From an uncultured Ignavibacteria bacterium (GTDB taxonomy: Bacteria; Bacteroidota; Ignavibacteria; SZUA-365), in the NCBI GenBank assembly GCA_913061095.1, contig CAJXVM010000002.1:248001-312000 (forward strand): a stretch of DNA of 64,000 nt, written 5' to 3'. Within the stretch, counting starts at the first letter, position 1; every line of letters starts with the position of its first letter. The notes under the pieces were generated by a model, which was not told the origin of the DNA, did not search any database, and saw nothing but the letters and a program-made list of their open reading frames with translations. Positions 19,061 through 29,062 of this stretch are shown piece by piece. The translations under genes were made by a program, and so were the position numbers.

Positions 19061-19729
19061 ATGCGAATTCTCGCCTCCTTCCTGCTCCTGTTTTGCTTCC
19101 TGACTACGACCGCATCCGCTCAGGGGATGATGCGCTTTTACCGCGCGGCGTACGGCGTGAGTGCCTGGTATTCCAACGGCGGTGCCGACCTTGATATAAG
19201 TCAGTCCGGTGTCTCCGCCCCATTGACCGATATTGAAAGGGAATCCGTGCACATTGCAACCAGGAACGGGTACTTTGTCACGCGCAACCTTTTACTGGGT
19301 ATTGAATTCAGCTGGATGCAGTCGAGCAGCACCGGTCGCCCGGATCCGAACCCGACAGGTTTCCGATCCGAATTGTTTGAGCGGCGGTTGTTCATCGGTC
19401 CCCTGCTGCGATGGTATCAGCCGATGAACGTCCGCCTGTTCGTGTACCCCGAGCTTTCCGTCGGGTATTCGCATTACCTCCATGAAAAGGAGGAAACGGA
19501 CATCGTCAACATTACCCTGCCCGCCAGCATTTCCGCCCGCGGTGTCGCCGTTCATGCAGGGGCGGGAATGGGATATTTCCTCACGCGGCATGTGATATTC
19601 GATGCGACACTCCGATACATGCACGCGTGGAGGGACGGCGACTATGAAGTGCCCGGATTGCAGGACCGCGATGTGGATATGACGGAATATGATATTCAGC
19701 TGCTTCTCGGATTTCAGCTGCTCCTCTGA
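19061..19729 (+). CDS. small outer-membrane beta-barrel protein
   Basis: signal peptide MRILASFLLLFCFLTTTASAQ; OMP-like strands; GGAGG RBS upstream. Confidence 0.7.
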   Translation: MRILASFLLLFCFLTTTASAQGMMRFYRAAYGVSAWYSNGGADLDISQSGVSAPLTDIERESVHIATRNGYFVTRNLLLGIEFSWMQSSSTGRPDPNPTGFRSELFERRLFIGPLLRWYQPMNVRLFVYPELSVGYSHYLHEKEETDIVNITLPASISARGVAVHAGAGMGYFLTRHVIFDATLRYMHAWRDGDYEVPGLQDRDVDMTEYDIQLLLGFQLLL

Positions 19730-19760
19730 CCGGTTCTTCAGCAAATTCTTTTTTTTCAGG

Positions 19761-19785
19761 TCACGCCCGAGGGCGTGATTTTATT
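19761..19785 (+). terminator. Rho-independent terminator
   Basis: TCACGCC-CGAG-GGCGTGA hairpin followed by TTTTATTT. Confidence 0.75.
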
Positions 19786-19859
19786 TACCTCGGACTGTCT
19801 TAACAGAAGTAATGCAAAGGCCTTTGCTGAAACGATGTTTATTCGAACGAGGTGATGTC

Positions 19860-22517
19860 ATGATCGCACGAACTTCCAGAATCTTCCTTGTCCTGATGCT
19901 CTGCGGCATTCTGCAGAGCCATGCCCAGGGCACAAATCCCTACCATTACATATTGCCGGTAATGAAAAACGTGGAGACGGATGCCGGCATGCCGATGCAG
20001 CTCCCGATTTTCGTTGAAAATTCCGGCAGCAGCTCCGTGACGTTGAGTGTGTCGGTGAACGGCGACCCCGAATTTTCAGTGGATTCGCTCAGTCAGTCCA
20101 TGCAGCTCAATCCGGGGAAGCTCGATGTCGCCCTGGTGCACTTCATGAGCACCACTCCCGGCAGTTACAGCACACTTCTGACGGTGTCTGACGGAACGCT
20201 GTCGGATACCATTACACTGACTGCAACCGTCAATCCCCCTCCCGGTCCCTTCGTGCTTCTGCCTCCATTCCACGATATCATGACGGATGTCGGCAATTCG
20301 ACGCAGATTCCCGTGACGATTCAGAATATCACCGCTGCCGCCTATTCGGTGACGGTGTCGCTGACAGGCGATGCGGCGTTTTCCTATCTGGGAAATCAGA
20401 CCGTCAACCTGGCGGCCAACGGATCAGAAACCGTATACGTGGATTTCCTGAGCAATACCGAGGGACAGTTCTCCGCCGCGCTGGAAGTCACTGACGGGAA
20501 CTACACGACGTCGACGCCGATCAGTGTCATCGCCATGAACCGTCCGTATAAATGGATTGTGCCATTCCAGGATGAATTCACCGCGATGGCGGGAATGCAG
20601 ATGCCGATCCCGGTCTTTGTACAGAACACCGCCTCGAATCCCGTCACACTCAATGTGGCTCTGAATGGCGATCCCGAATTCAGTCTGGATCCGTCCAGTC
20701 AGCAGGTAACCGTCACGCATGGCGAAGACCTGCAGATCAGTTTCCTGTCGAACACCGCAGGAACGTACACGACGCTTCTGACCGTCACGGATGGCACGGA
20801 TACGGATTCCCTCACTCTCAAAGTACATGTGCAGAGCGGAACCGGCGGCTCGCTGTTTACGACGCAGTTCGACGGCATGGACGTGTTCTTCCCGTTCGAG
20901 GCGGCCCCGGGCGCAAGTGTCACCAAGGATCTGACGATCACGAACATCAGCAGCAGCCAGATCTCGCTGCAGCTCGACCTCTTCAGCGACAGCAGTTTTT
21001 CCATCAGCACGAACAGCGTCACGATTGACACCGGTTCCTCGAAGGTTGTACAGGTGACGTTTGACAACAAATACGGCGGATTCGGTGACGGCATGCTCGT
21101 TATCGACGGCGGCAGCCAGGTCGAACATATTTTCCTGGCGGGATTCACGCGTCCGTGGACGGATTATGACGGCCTGCTGGTGATGAACAATCTGGACTTC
21201 GGCATGGTGGACACATCCATGCAGGTCTGCATGGATGTCATGCTCGAAAACACGACGCAGTCTTCGATTGCGATATCCAACATTCAGCTGAGCGGTTTTT
21301 CAGGCGACTTCTCCCTGCCGAACAACAGCGGGTTTACTATCGCCGCCGGTGATACCGCGTCAATTCCCGTCTGCTTCAAGCCGTCGGTTGTGAACCAGGT
21401 ACTGAACGAGGTGCTCACCTTCACGTTTGACAATCCCGCCTCGTCACCCAATGTACAGACGGCAAGTGTCAATCTTACCGGCCGCGCATCCACGGGCATC
21501 CTGCCGCCGTGGATTGACTCCTGCAGCATCATCGGTGTCTATGTCAATACGATTTCCGCTCCGATCGACGGCAGTTCCGATGTGGATATCGAACTGTTCA
21601 ATGTCAGCAGTCAGCCCATCACCATTGACAAGGCGGTGTGGGAAGACGGCAACAATGCCGGGATATACACCCTGCTGACGCAGCTTCCGCTGACGATTCA
21701 ACCGCACAATCCCTCCGTGCCCAGCAGCGGAAAGACCACCATCACGGTGCGATACGCACCCACATCGCAGAGCAGTACCGTCGGTGTGGAGGATATCGCG
21801 ACGCTGCGCTTTGAATCGAGCAGTTCGTCGGTTCCCGCCACATATTTTCTGACACTGATCGGAACGCCGATTTCTCCTGCACCTTCGTCCTCGACGATCG
21901 TCATGTTCCCGAAGGACGGGCGCATCCCACAAATCGAGCTTGTCAAGGCCGATGTGAACTCGACGCAGGCACTGAGTTTCAAAAACAACCTCGAGGTTCC
22001 CGTTACCGTTTCGAGCCTGGAGCTGGCCTCGGATGAGCGCTACGAGATCGCCGAAACGGCATCGCTGCCGCGCACGGTCGCACCCGGTGAAACCATTGCC
22101 GTTACGCTCCGTACCAGAAGTACGGCACATACTCGCGCAACCGACGATCTTATCATGCATGGCTCCCACGAACATCTGAATTCCCGTTACCAGATCCTGA
22201 GCGGATCGAGCGTGACGGGTGTCGACGACGTTCCCCGGACACCGGAGGCCTTCAGTCTCGCTGTCGCGCCCAATCCCGCAGCGGGTCCTGTCAGCATCAC
22301 GCTCAGTTCTCCACTGCGCCAGGGTCGCGTGCAGGTGATGGACATGCTCGGACGCGTGGTTGCGGAATTCAATCCGGAAACACGAACCCTGCAGTGGGAC
22401 GGTACGATAGCGTCAGGCCGCCGCGCCGAACCCGGTACGTATTACATCCGTGCCGCCGGTACCGATGCAAACGGTCAGCGTATCGCCGCCACCAGCAAAT
22501 TGGTTCTTCTTCCATAG
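19860..22517 (+). CDS. secreted repeat protein (HYDIN/choice-of-anchor-D-like) with T9SS type A sorting tail
   Basis: signal peptide; Ig-like modules; C-terminal NPAAGPVSITLSSPLRQGRVQVMDMLGRVV...YYIRAAGTDANGQRIAATSKLVLLP. Confidence 0.82.
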   Translation: MIARTSRIFLVLMLCGILQSHAQGTNPYHYILPVMKNVETDAGMPMQLPIFVENSGSSSVTLSVSVNGDPEFSVDSLSQSMQLNPGKLDVALVHFMSTTPGSYSTLLTVSDGTLSDTITLTATVNPPPGPFVLLPPFHDIMTDVGNSTQIPVTIQNITAAAYSVTVSLTGDAAFSYLGNQTVNLAANGSETVYVDFLSNTEGQFSAALEVTDGNYTTSTPISVIAMNRPYKWIVPFQDEFTAMAGMQMPIPVFVQNTASNPVTLNVALNGDPEFSLDPSSQQVTVTHGEDLQISFLSNTAGTYTTLLTVTDGTDTDSLTLKVHVQSGTGGSLFTTQFDGMDVFFPFEAAPGASVTKDLTITNISSSQISLQLDLFSDSSFSISTNSVTIDTGSSKVVQVTFDNKYGGFGDGMLVIDGGSQVEHIFLAGFTRPWTDYDGLLVMNNLDFGMVDTSMQVCMDVMLENTTQSSIAISNIQLSGFSGDFSLPNNSGFTIAAGDTASIPVCFKPSVVNQVLNEVLTFTFDNPASSPNVQTASVNLTGRASTGILPPWIDSCSIIGVYVNTISAPIDGSSDVDIELFNVSSQPITIDKAVWEDGNNAGIYTLLTQLPLTIQPHNPSVPSSGKTTITVRYAPTSQSSTVGVEDIATLRFESSSSSVPATYFLTLIGTPISPAPSSSTIVMFPKDGRIPQIELVKADVNSTQALSFKNNLEVPVTVSSLELASDERYEIAETASLPRTVAPGETIAVTLRTRSTAHTRATDDLIMHGSHEHLNSRYQILSGSSVTGVDDVPRTPEAFSLAVAPNPAAGPVSITLSSPLRQGRVQVMDMLGRVVAEFNPETRTLQWDGTIASGRRAEPGTYYIRAAGTDANGQRIAATSKLVLLP

Positions 22518-22528
22518 ATCAATACACT

Positions 22529-22560
22529 GGAGGACGGGCAGTACGCCCGTCCTCCACATT
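22529..22560 (+). terminator. hairpin terminator
   Basis: perfect 11-bp stem GGAGGACGGGC / GCCCGTCCTCC, weak T tract. Confidence 0.55.
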
Positions 22561-22683
22561 CTTTCTACCGCGAAACACGAACGAAGCCTATTGAGACAAG
22601 CGATACTGCCTGTGGATGCTGTCCCGATGAGCAGAGAGGCGGAGGGAACACGCCGGGAAGCGAAACGCACAGCGCAACATACG

Positions 22684-23265
22684 ATGGACCTGTCATCCCA
22701 GTCTGACGGTGAACTGCTCGCGTCTTTTCTCTCCGGAAGCGAACGCGCATTCGCCGAACTGTACAAGCGCAGACATCTCGAAATCTATCGATTCATTCTC
22801 AACTTTGTTCACGGCGATGAAGACCTCGCATCAGACATGTTCCAGGAAACGTTCATAAAAGTCCACGACCACGCGCATACACTGCGTGATGGAGGCAACG
22901 TCCGCTCCTGGATGTATACCATTGCCCGCAACAACTGCATCAACTGTCTGAAGCGGCGCAAACGCCAGGTGCCGCTTGATGAAAAACATGAGAACAGGCA
23001 GGACGAAGACCAGCTGGCGCCGGACGAAGTACTGGAGCGAAACTCCATGCACAGGGCGCTTGACGCCGCGATAGAACAGCTCCCCGAGAATCAGCGCGAA
23101 GCCGTCATCCTTCGCGAATTCGAGGGACTTTCATACGCGGAAATCGCGAAAGCGACACATACGAATATCGGCATCATCCGTCAGCGTCTCTGGCGGGCCA
23201 AACAGACTTTGCGTACCATGCTCGCTGACCGGTTTGAAAACCGACCGGCAGGAGAATCAGAATGA
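22684..23265 (+). CDS. RNA polymerase sigma factor, ECF subfamily
   Basis: region 2 (YRFILNFVHGDEDLASDMFQETFIKVHDHAHTLRDGGNVRSWMYTIARN) and region 4 (LPENQREAVILREFEGLSYAEIAKATHTNIGIIRQRLWRAKQTLR). Confidence 0.93.
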   Translation: MDLSSQSDGELLASFLSGSERAFAELYKRRHLEIYRFILNFVHGDEDLASDMFQETFIKVHDHAHTLRDGGNVRSWMYTIARNNCINCLKRRKRQVPLDEKHENRQDEDQLAPDEVLERNSMHRALDAAIEQLPENQREAVILREFEGLSYAEIAKATHTNIGIIRQRLWRAKQTLRTMLADRFENRPAGESE

Positions 23266-24719
23266 AAACATCATTTGAACACACCGTGCTTGCCTACCTC
23301 GATGGGCTGCTTGACCGGCGCGCGGAACGGGAGTTTCTCAGGGAAGTCAGCCGCGATCCGGAGAAACAGGCTGTCCTCGAACAGTATCGCAGGCTGAACA
23401 GCTCGCTGCAGAACCGATCGGAACCGGTCGCCGTACCGTTGAAAACACAGCAGGCACTCGCCGAACGCATTCCGGCACTTCAGGAGGTCATTCCGAGAGT
23501 AGCCCCGACTGCAGCAGTCGGAGGCGGAAGCGGCGCGGCGGCACTGTTTTCACGAAAAATCGTCACACTGCTCGTTGGCGGGGGTATCGCGATCGGTACC
23601 CTTACAACCGTGCTTCTGGTGGATCCCTTCTCCGCGGGAAGTGACGCATCCGACATCCCGGAGCGTCATAGCGCCATCCAAACAGAAGCGGCACCGCTCG
23701 CAGATGCCGGCAGCGACCTTCGTCGCGGGACTTCCGACAATACAGCCACGCGGGATGTCATGGAATCCTCGCCATCTTCCTCGACGGAAGCGGGGGCATC
23801 ACAATCCAATGCTGCGCGTTCAGCGGTTGCAGACAATTCCGCTGCACCGTCGATGCAGAATAAGGTTGACATTTCCCGAGGCGGGACATCCCGTGAAGCA
23901 CTATTGCATCAGGAAGCTGTCACGCCCTCTTCCTCCGTATCCGCTGCTGGGCAGGACCATGCCTTTTCCACCGATGCCACTCCGGAACCGAGAGGAAATG
24001 CATCATCATCGGTGTATAAATCCGAATGGGCTCTCCCGCTGCGCGGTATCGATGTCACCAGCTCCGAGATGCCCGGGGAGCGACCGCTTCCCGACCGGCA
24101 TCCGGTACCTGCGCTCCGCAGTATCCTTGACGGACGCCTGTACGCATATATCGAATCTGGTGCAGCACAGCAGCAGATGCGCGGAAGCAGCAGTCTTTCG
24201 AAAGATGTCTTTCGCGGCGTGTACCTGGCGGGACTCCGGTACGATTTCTCTTCGCGCTTTGCCGGTGGAATCGAAGTTGGACAGTCGACGTTCGCACGTG
24301 AAGGACTTGTCACGACACGCGAGACACTGTCACAGGCCAACGGCTCGGAAATTATCATCATCGACCGCAGCCTGCAGGACGATCTTCAGCCATGGCTGCG
24401 ACTGCACGGGCTCTATACATTCAATCCCGGCGACAGACTGCGCTTCCAGGCGGATGCGGGCAGCGGTCTTCTGCTTGGCAGCAACCGCGCCCTCATATAC
24501 TCCCTCGGGCTTTCTACCGTTTATCCCCTCACATACGGATTGCACGCCCGAGCCGGTATCCATTACAGCGGAACCTGGCTGAGCGGATCCGATGCGCAGC
24601 CGGATATCACGCCATCGACGAATGGTGTAATCGGCATCATTCGCCGTGCGAACAACACTGGCACAGTCTATGCCTCTTCCTTCGAACTGCGCATCGGTTT
24701 CGGGATACTCCTATGGTGA
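23262..24719 (+). CDS. anti-sigma factor-like membrane protein with C-terminal beta-barrel-like domain
   Basis: ATGA overlap with sigma gene; N-terminal short helical domain, TM (IVTLLVGGGIAIGTLTTVLLV), ~170-aa Ser/Ala-rich linker, then OMP-like strands. Confidence 0.7.
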   Translation: MKTSFEHTVLAYLDGLLDRRAEREFLREVSRDPEKQAVLEQYRRLNSSLQNRSEPVAVPLKTQQALAERIPALQEVIPRVAPTAAVGGGSGAAALFSRKIVTLLVGGGIAIGTLTTVLLVDPFSAGSDASDIPERHSAIQTEAAPLADAGSDLRRGTSDNTATRDVMESSPSSSTEAGASQSNAARSAVADNSAAPSMQNKVDISRGGTSREALLHQEAVTPSSSVSAAGQDHAFSTDATPEPRGNASSSVYKSEWALPLRGIDVTSSEMPGERPLPDRHPVPALRSILDGRLYAYIESGAAQQQMRGSSSLSKDVFRGVYLAGLRYDFSSRFAGGIEVGQSTFAREGLVTTRETLSQANGSEIIIIDRSLQDDLQPWLRLHGLYTFNPGDRLRFQADAGSGLLLGSNRALIYSLGLSTVYPLTYGLHARAGIHYSGTWLSGSDAQPDITPSTNGVIGIIRRANNTGTVYASSFELRIGFGILLW

Positions 24720-26341
24720 ACCTCATAAACATATCGCTCTCGCACACAGACTTCATCGACCGGCTGCCGGCACTTCTTCTTCTCCTTCTCCTGGGCGTTT
24801 CTCTTGCAGCATGCAGCGACAGCGTCGGTCCGGCCCCGGTCGATAATTTTACGTCGTCGGATTATTCCTGGCCTGCCAGCGGTTTATCGCTTGAATACCT
24901 GCGTGATGATCAGGGATCGGAACAGCGCCATATCCTGAACTTCAGCCCCGGCACAATCACCGATCAGCTTCTGGACGCTAATGGCACGTTGATTGAGGAA
25001 ACTCAACTCGCGTTCAACACTGCGGAGGGCACCGTTTTGCTGACTGGCTGCGGTCCTGAAAGCATGTTCAATGTTCCGTCGAACATGCGCTTCGAGGATC
25101 GTGTCACGACGGTCCCCGGACCCGAAGTGCAGGCCGAATGCTGGCTGACGCATGACTCGAAAACACTGCTCGCGGGGAGTGCAAACGGCGGATTATTCCG
25201 CTACCGCATTCAGTCCAATGAATGGACGGAACAGAGCGTCCCCTGGACCAGCCACATCACGGCCATGGATCTCGACAGCAGCACGGATCCGGAAAAGCTC
25301 TACGTCGCCACCGCCGGTGACGGAGTGTTCATGAAGACTGGAGATGACAGCACGTGGATCTCGTTGAATGCCCCGTCCGGCGTCGTCGCCGACGTGGATG
25401 CCGATATCGACGGCACGGTGTTCGCCGTGATCGACGGTAATCTGTTTGTCAGGCGCGCGCCCGCCTTCAACTGGGAGCCGTTTTCCATCACCTCCATCGC
25501 AACCGGTGTAAACAGGATTTCCATCCTGTCGCTCAGCGATTACGAGTCGGTTCTCTTCGTTGCGCGTGAATCCGACGGGCTGGCGCAGGTGTACCTGCTT
25601 TCCTCCTACCCGGCGCAGTTCTCCGTCACCGAGCGCTATGATTCGGAGTCGATAATCGATGTGCGGACATCACGGAATTCCCCGTATTCAGCTGTCGCGG
25701 TCGCCAATCCTCCGAAGGTCTACGTGGCGCCGCAGGGGATGAACCTGTGGGCCAGCGTCCCGCTTCTGATCAGCGATCCGCTGACCGCGGTCTGTCAGTC
25801 CGAGCGCAGCGGCACGGTCTTGATCGGGAGCGAGAACGGTGTCTATCGTTTCGACGGTGCCCCGCCGCAGCAGAGTGGACTGCAGGGCGAACATGTCCTG
25901 TCACTTCATTACGGTCCCGACGGTGCCTTCTACTGCGGCACACGCAGCGGCACGTTCCGTTCCGCAAACGACGGAAGAATCTGGACGCGCATTGATCAGG
26001 GAAGCGTGATGGTCCGTGAAACAACCGGGCTCGCGCTTCTGCCGCAGACCTGTTCGGTCGGTTCCGTCTGGGAGGCCGGGAGCATGATCATCGACGGCAG
26101 TGGTCCGCTGCCGCTCACCGGCCGTGTGCTCGAACATTTCGACGAGCTCATTCTGCCCAACGATTACGGACGGTACGACGATGTGCTCGTGGTGCGATAC
26201 GCACGCGAGCTTCCTGACGGCAGCCGTGTCGATGGCACCCGTTTCTGGACCGCCTATTACGCGCGCGGCACGGGGATGGTATATCTTGAAGAATCCGCCT
26301 CGGGCGATGTGCAGGCGAGTGTCAGACTCGTCGCCCCGTAA
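24713..26341 (+). CDS. predicted lipoprotein with beta-propeller-like repeats
   Basis: start overlaps previous stop; lipobox LGVSLAAC; recurrent sialidase/propeller-like segments (DSKTLLAGSANGGLFRYR, LYVATAGDGVFMKTGDDSTWI, FYCGTRSGTFRSANDGRIWTRI). Confidence 0.75.
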   Translation: MVNLINISLSHTDFIDRLPALLLLLLLGVSLAACSDSVGPAPVDNFTSSDYSWPASGLSLEYLRDDQGSEQRHILNFSPGTITDQLLDANGTLIEETQLAFNTAEGTVLLTGCGPESMFNVPSNMRFEDRVTTVPGPEVQAECWLTHDSKTLLAGSANGGLFRYRIQSNEWTEQSVPWTSHITAMDLDSSTDPEKLYVATAGDGVFMKTGDDSTWISLNAPSGVVADVDADIDGTVFAVIDGNLFVRRAPAFNWEPFSITSIATGVNRISILSLSDYESVLFVARESDGLAQVYLLSSYPAQFSVTERYDSESIIDVRTSRNSPYSAVAVANPPKVYVAPQGMNLWASVPLLISDPLTAVCQSERSGTVLIGSENGVYRFDGAPPQQSGLQGEHVLSLHYGPDGAFYCGTRSGTFRSANDGRIWTRIDQGSVMVRETTGLALLPQTCSVGSVWEAGSMIIDGSGPLPLTGRVLEHFDELILPNDYGRYDDVLVVRYARELPDGSRVDGTRFWTAYYARGTGMVYLEESASGDVQASVRLVAP

Positions 26342-26390
26342 CGGCATTCATCCTTGAGACCGCGCCGGGCATGACGGCGAGAGCCTGCGC

Positions 26391-26440
26391 CGATTCACGC
26401 CGGACTGATTCACGCCGGGTCGAAACACGTCCGACCGATT
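26391..26440. repeat. short 15-bp imperfect tandem repeat (~3.3 copies)
   Basis: cgattcacgccggac | tgattcacgccgggt | cgaaacacgtccgac | cgatt. Confidence 0.5.
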
Positions 26441-26480
26441 CATATTCCTTTTCATCGCACGTACAGCAATTCCCTTTCAC

Positions 26481-26509
26481 GCGAGCGTTCCGCCAAACGC
26501 TCGCTTTTT
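26481..26509 (+). terminator. Rho-independent terminator
   Basis: perfect 9-bp stem GCGAGCGTT / AACGCTCGC followed by TTTTT. Confidence 0.8.
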
Positions 26510-26590
26510 CCTTCTGGCGTTTGCACCTGAATCATCGATTCCCTTCTTTGTCTGAAGAGCCATATGTGAATCAACGGGAGACCAGAAAAT

Positions 26591-27580
26591 ATGGAACATG
26601 TACGGATTGCCGGAATTGAAACTGAAGCGACACGCGTCGGACTCGGCACCTGGGCCATTGGCGGCTGGATGTGGGGAAGCACGGAAGCCTCGGACGCGGA
26701 AAAGACCATTCGCAGCGCAATCGATCGCGGCGTCACGCTGATCGATACGGCGCCGATTTACGGGCAGGGACGCAGTGAGGAAATCGTGGGCAAGGCGGTC
26801 ACCGATAGCGGCAGGCGTGATGACCTCGTGCTAGCGACAAAAGTCGGGCTTGACTGGAGCGACGGCATCCGGCGCGACAGCTCACCGTCCCGCATACGCA
26901 AGGAAATCGATGATTCACTCCGCCGACTGCAGACGGATGTCATCGATCTCTATCAGGTACACTGGCCCGATGCCTCCGTTCCCTTCGAACGGACCGCCGA
27001 AGAACTCGAGAAGCTGCGAGCCGAGGGCAAAATCCGCGCGATCGGTGTGAGCAATTACGATCCCGAACAGATGGACGCGTTCCGTGACGGTGCTGCGCTC
27101 AGCACACTTCAGCCGCCGTATAATCTATTCGAGCGCGGCATGGAGCAGCGGCATCTTCCGTACTGCAAGGAGAACGGGATCAGCATCCTCAGCTACGGCG
27201 CGCTCTGCCGCGGTCTTTTGAGCGGAAAAATGACATCTGAGACGACGTTTCCGAAGGGAGATCTACGCAGAAATGACCCGAAGTTCAGGGAGCAGCGTTT
27301 CGAGCAGTACCTGAATGCCGTGCAGCGTATCGATGCGCTCGCCCGGAAACGGTATAACGTTTCCGTACTGGAATTCGCCGTTCGGTGGATCCTCGACCAG
27401 GGCGTAGAAATCGCTCTGTGGGGAGCCCGCAGACCGGACCAGCTCGATCCGCTCGGAAACATCTGGGGCTGGAACATCGATGCCGACACGATGTCGGATG
27501 TCGATCGCATCCTCGCTGAAAGTATCGAAGAACCCGTCGGACCCGAGTTCATGGCGCCACCGGAGAATGAGCCGTCCTGA
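26591..27580 (+). CDS. aldo/keto reductase
   Basis: LGTWAIGGWMWG, DTAPIYGQGRSEEIVGKAV, DLYQVHWPD motifs. Confidence 0.92.
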   Translation: MEHVRIAGIETEATRVGLGTWAIGGWMWGSTEASDAEKTIRSAIDRGVTLIDTAPIYGQGRSEEIVGKAVTDSGRRDDLVLATKVGLDWSDGIRRDSSPSRIRKEIDDSLRRLQTDVIDLYQVHWPDASVPFERTAEELEKLRAEGKIRAIGVSNYDPEQMDAFRDGAALSTLQPPYNLFERGMEQRHLPYCKENGISILSYGALCRGLLSGKMTSETTFPKGDLRRNDPKFREQRFEQYLNAVQRIDALARKRYNVSVLEFAVRWILDQGVEIALWGARRPDQLDPLGNIWGWNIDADTMSDVDRILAESIEEPVGPEFMAPPENEPS

Positions 27581-27698
27581 CGGCATCACCTCTCAATGAG
27601 ACAGCGGTGTGCAGGAGATGGTTCTCTCCCCGCCGAACTCCGGTATACCTGCATCCTGATGCCGAAAGTACCGGCACCATGCTCGCGGGCAGAGGACG

Positions 27699-28910
27699 TC
27701 ACTTCCCTGCTTTGTGATCAGGATAGCGAAGCAGCAGCATGCACGGGATTGCGCCGAGGGAAAGCACGGCCGAGATGAGGAACGTTTCACGCAGACCGAA
27801 GATGTCGCCTGCCGCTCCGACGAGCTGCACCCCGAGCGCGGCAAGGAGAAAACTAATCCCCATGTACACGCCGTTCAGAAACACCGGTCGCTCGGCTTCC
27901 TGATCCTGAACGAGCGCCAGCATGACCGGACCGGGCGCGAAGATGGCCAATCCCAGAACGACGAGCGCGGCCACCGCGGGAATGCCATCGAGGGAGAGAA
28001 ACAGCCACAGCATGGCCGGACTGATAATCGCGGACACGAGCAGCGTCGGCTTCCGCCCGATACGGTCGGAGATCGCTCCGGCCAGGAATGTACCCACCGC
28101 ACCGGACAGCTGCAGGATGGAAAGATAGGCCCCGCCTTTCCAGACCGACGCACCGGCGTCGGTCATCAGCGTCGGAAGAAACGCTGTCAGTGCGGATTTC
28201 AAGAGTGAGAGGAAGAGAAGGATTCCGCCCGCGAGAACAAGGAAATGTCTATGTGCGCGAATGGTCGCACCGATGCGCAGCTTCTCCTTACTGCCGCTGA
28301 ACTGATCCGATATGCGAATGCGATGGAACTGGAAATACAGAACCACTGACGCCGCAATCCCGAACGGCATCAATCGCCAGCTTCCCTCGAGTCCCCACAG
28401 CGACACCGCCCCGAGGATCACCAGCGGACCGATGGTCCGGGCAAGTTCTCCGCCGAGCATGTAGAAACTCATGCCGCTGCCGGTTTTGCCGCCGGCGACA
28501 CGCTTGATCATCACCGGCGAAGGCACATGGAAGAGTGTCGCACTGAATCCCATGACGAGAAGCAGCAGCACCAGCACGATATAATGCGGCGCGACTCCGA
28601 GCAGACTCATCGCAATGGCTGTCAGTCCCGGTGATACGATCACGAAGTAACGCGCGCTGATGCGTTCGGCGATCATACCGATGACGGGATTGAACAACGA
28701 GGGAAGACGCTGGAACATGGAGAGCGAGCCGGCGAGGCCATAGGAGAGTCCCAGCTTATCGATCAGCAGCGGAAGTATCGGGGCGAGGAAAGAAGAATAG
28801 ATATCGTGCACCATGTGCGCGATCGAAATCATCAGCACTTTCTTCGTATGGAAATGCGGCACCGCCGCACCATCCTGCATCCGTGCTTCCTTGACCGCTG
28901 CTTGGCTCAT
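27699..28910 (-). CDS. MFS transporter (fosmidomycin-resistance-like)
   Basis: about 12 hydrophobic segments; AHMVHDIYSSFLAPILPLLIDKLGLSY; SDRIGRKP. Confidence 0.85.
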   Translation of the reverse strand: MSQAAVKEARMQDGAAVPHFHTKKVLMISIAHMVHDIYSSFLAPILPLLIDKLGLSYGLAGSLSMFQRLPSLFNPVIGMIAERISARYFVIVSPGLTAIAMSLLGVAPHYIVLVLLLLVMGFSATLFHVPSPVMIKRVAGGKTGSGMSFYMLGGELARTIGPLVILGAVSLWGLEGSWRLMPFGIAASVVLYFQFHRIRISDQFSGSKEKLRIGATIRAHRHFLVLAGGILLFLSLLKSALTAFLPTLMTDAGASVWKGGAYLSILQLSGAVGTFLAGAISDRIGRKPTLLVSAIISPAMLWLFLSLDGIPAVAALVVLGLAIFAPGPVMLALVQDQEAERPVFLNGVYMGISFLLAALGVQLVGAAGDIFGLRETFLISAVLSLGAIPCMLLLRYPDHKAGK

Positions 28911-29062
28911 ATCCCCAATATCGGATTTTTTTCCCGGACTCGCCTCCTGTCAGGTCATTGCATCCGGCAGCATGACACGTTGGAAAACATTCCCGCCGTG
29001 CTGGCGGACTTCCTCCGGAACGATTATTAGGACGCACAGACCCTGGCATGACACGCTGATCA

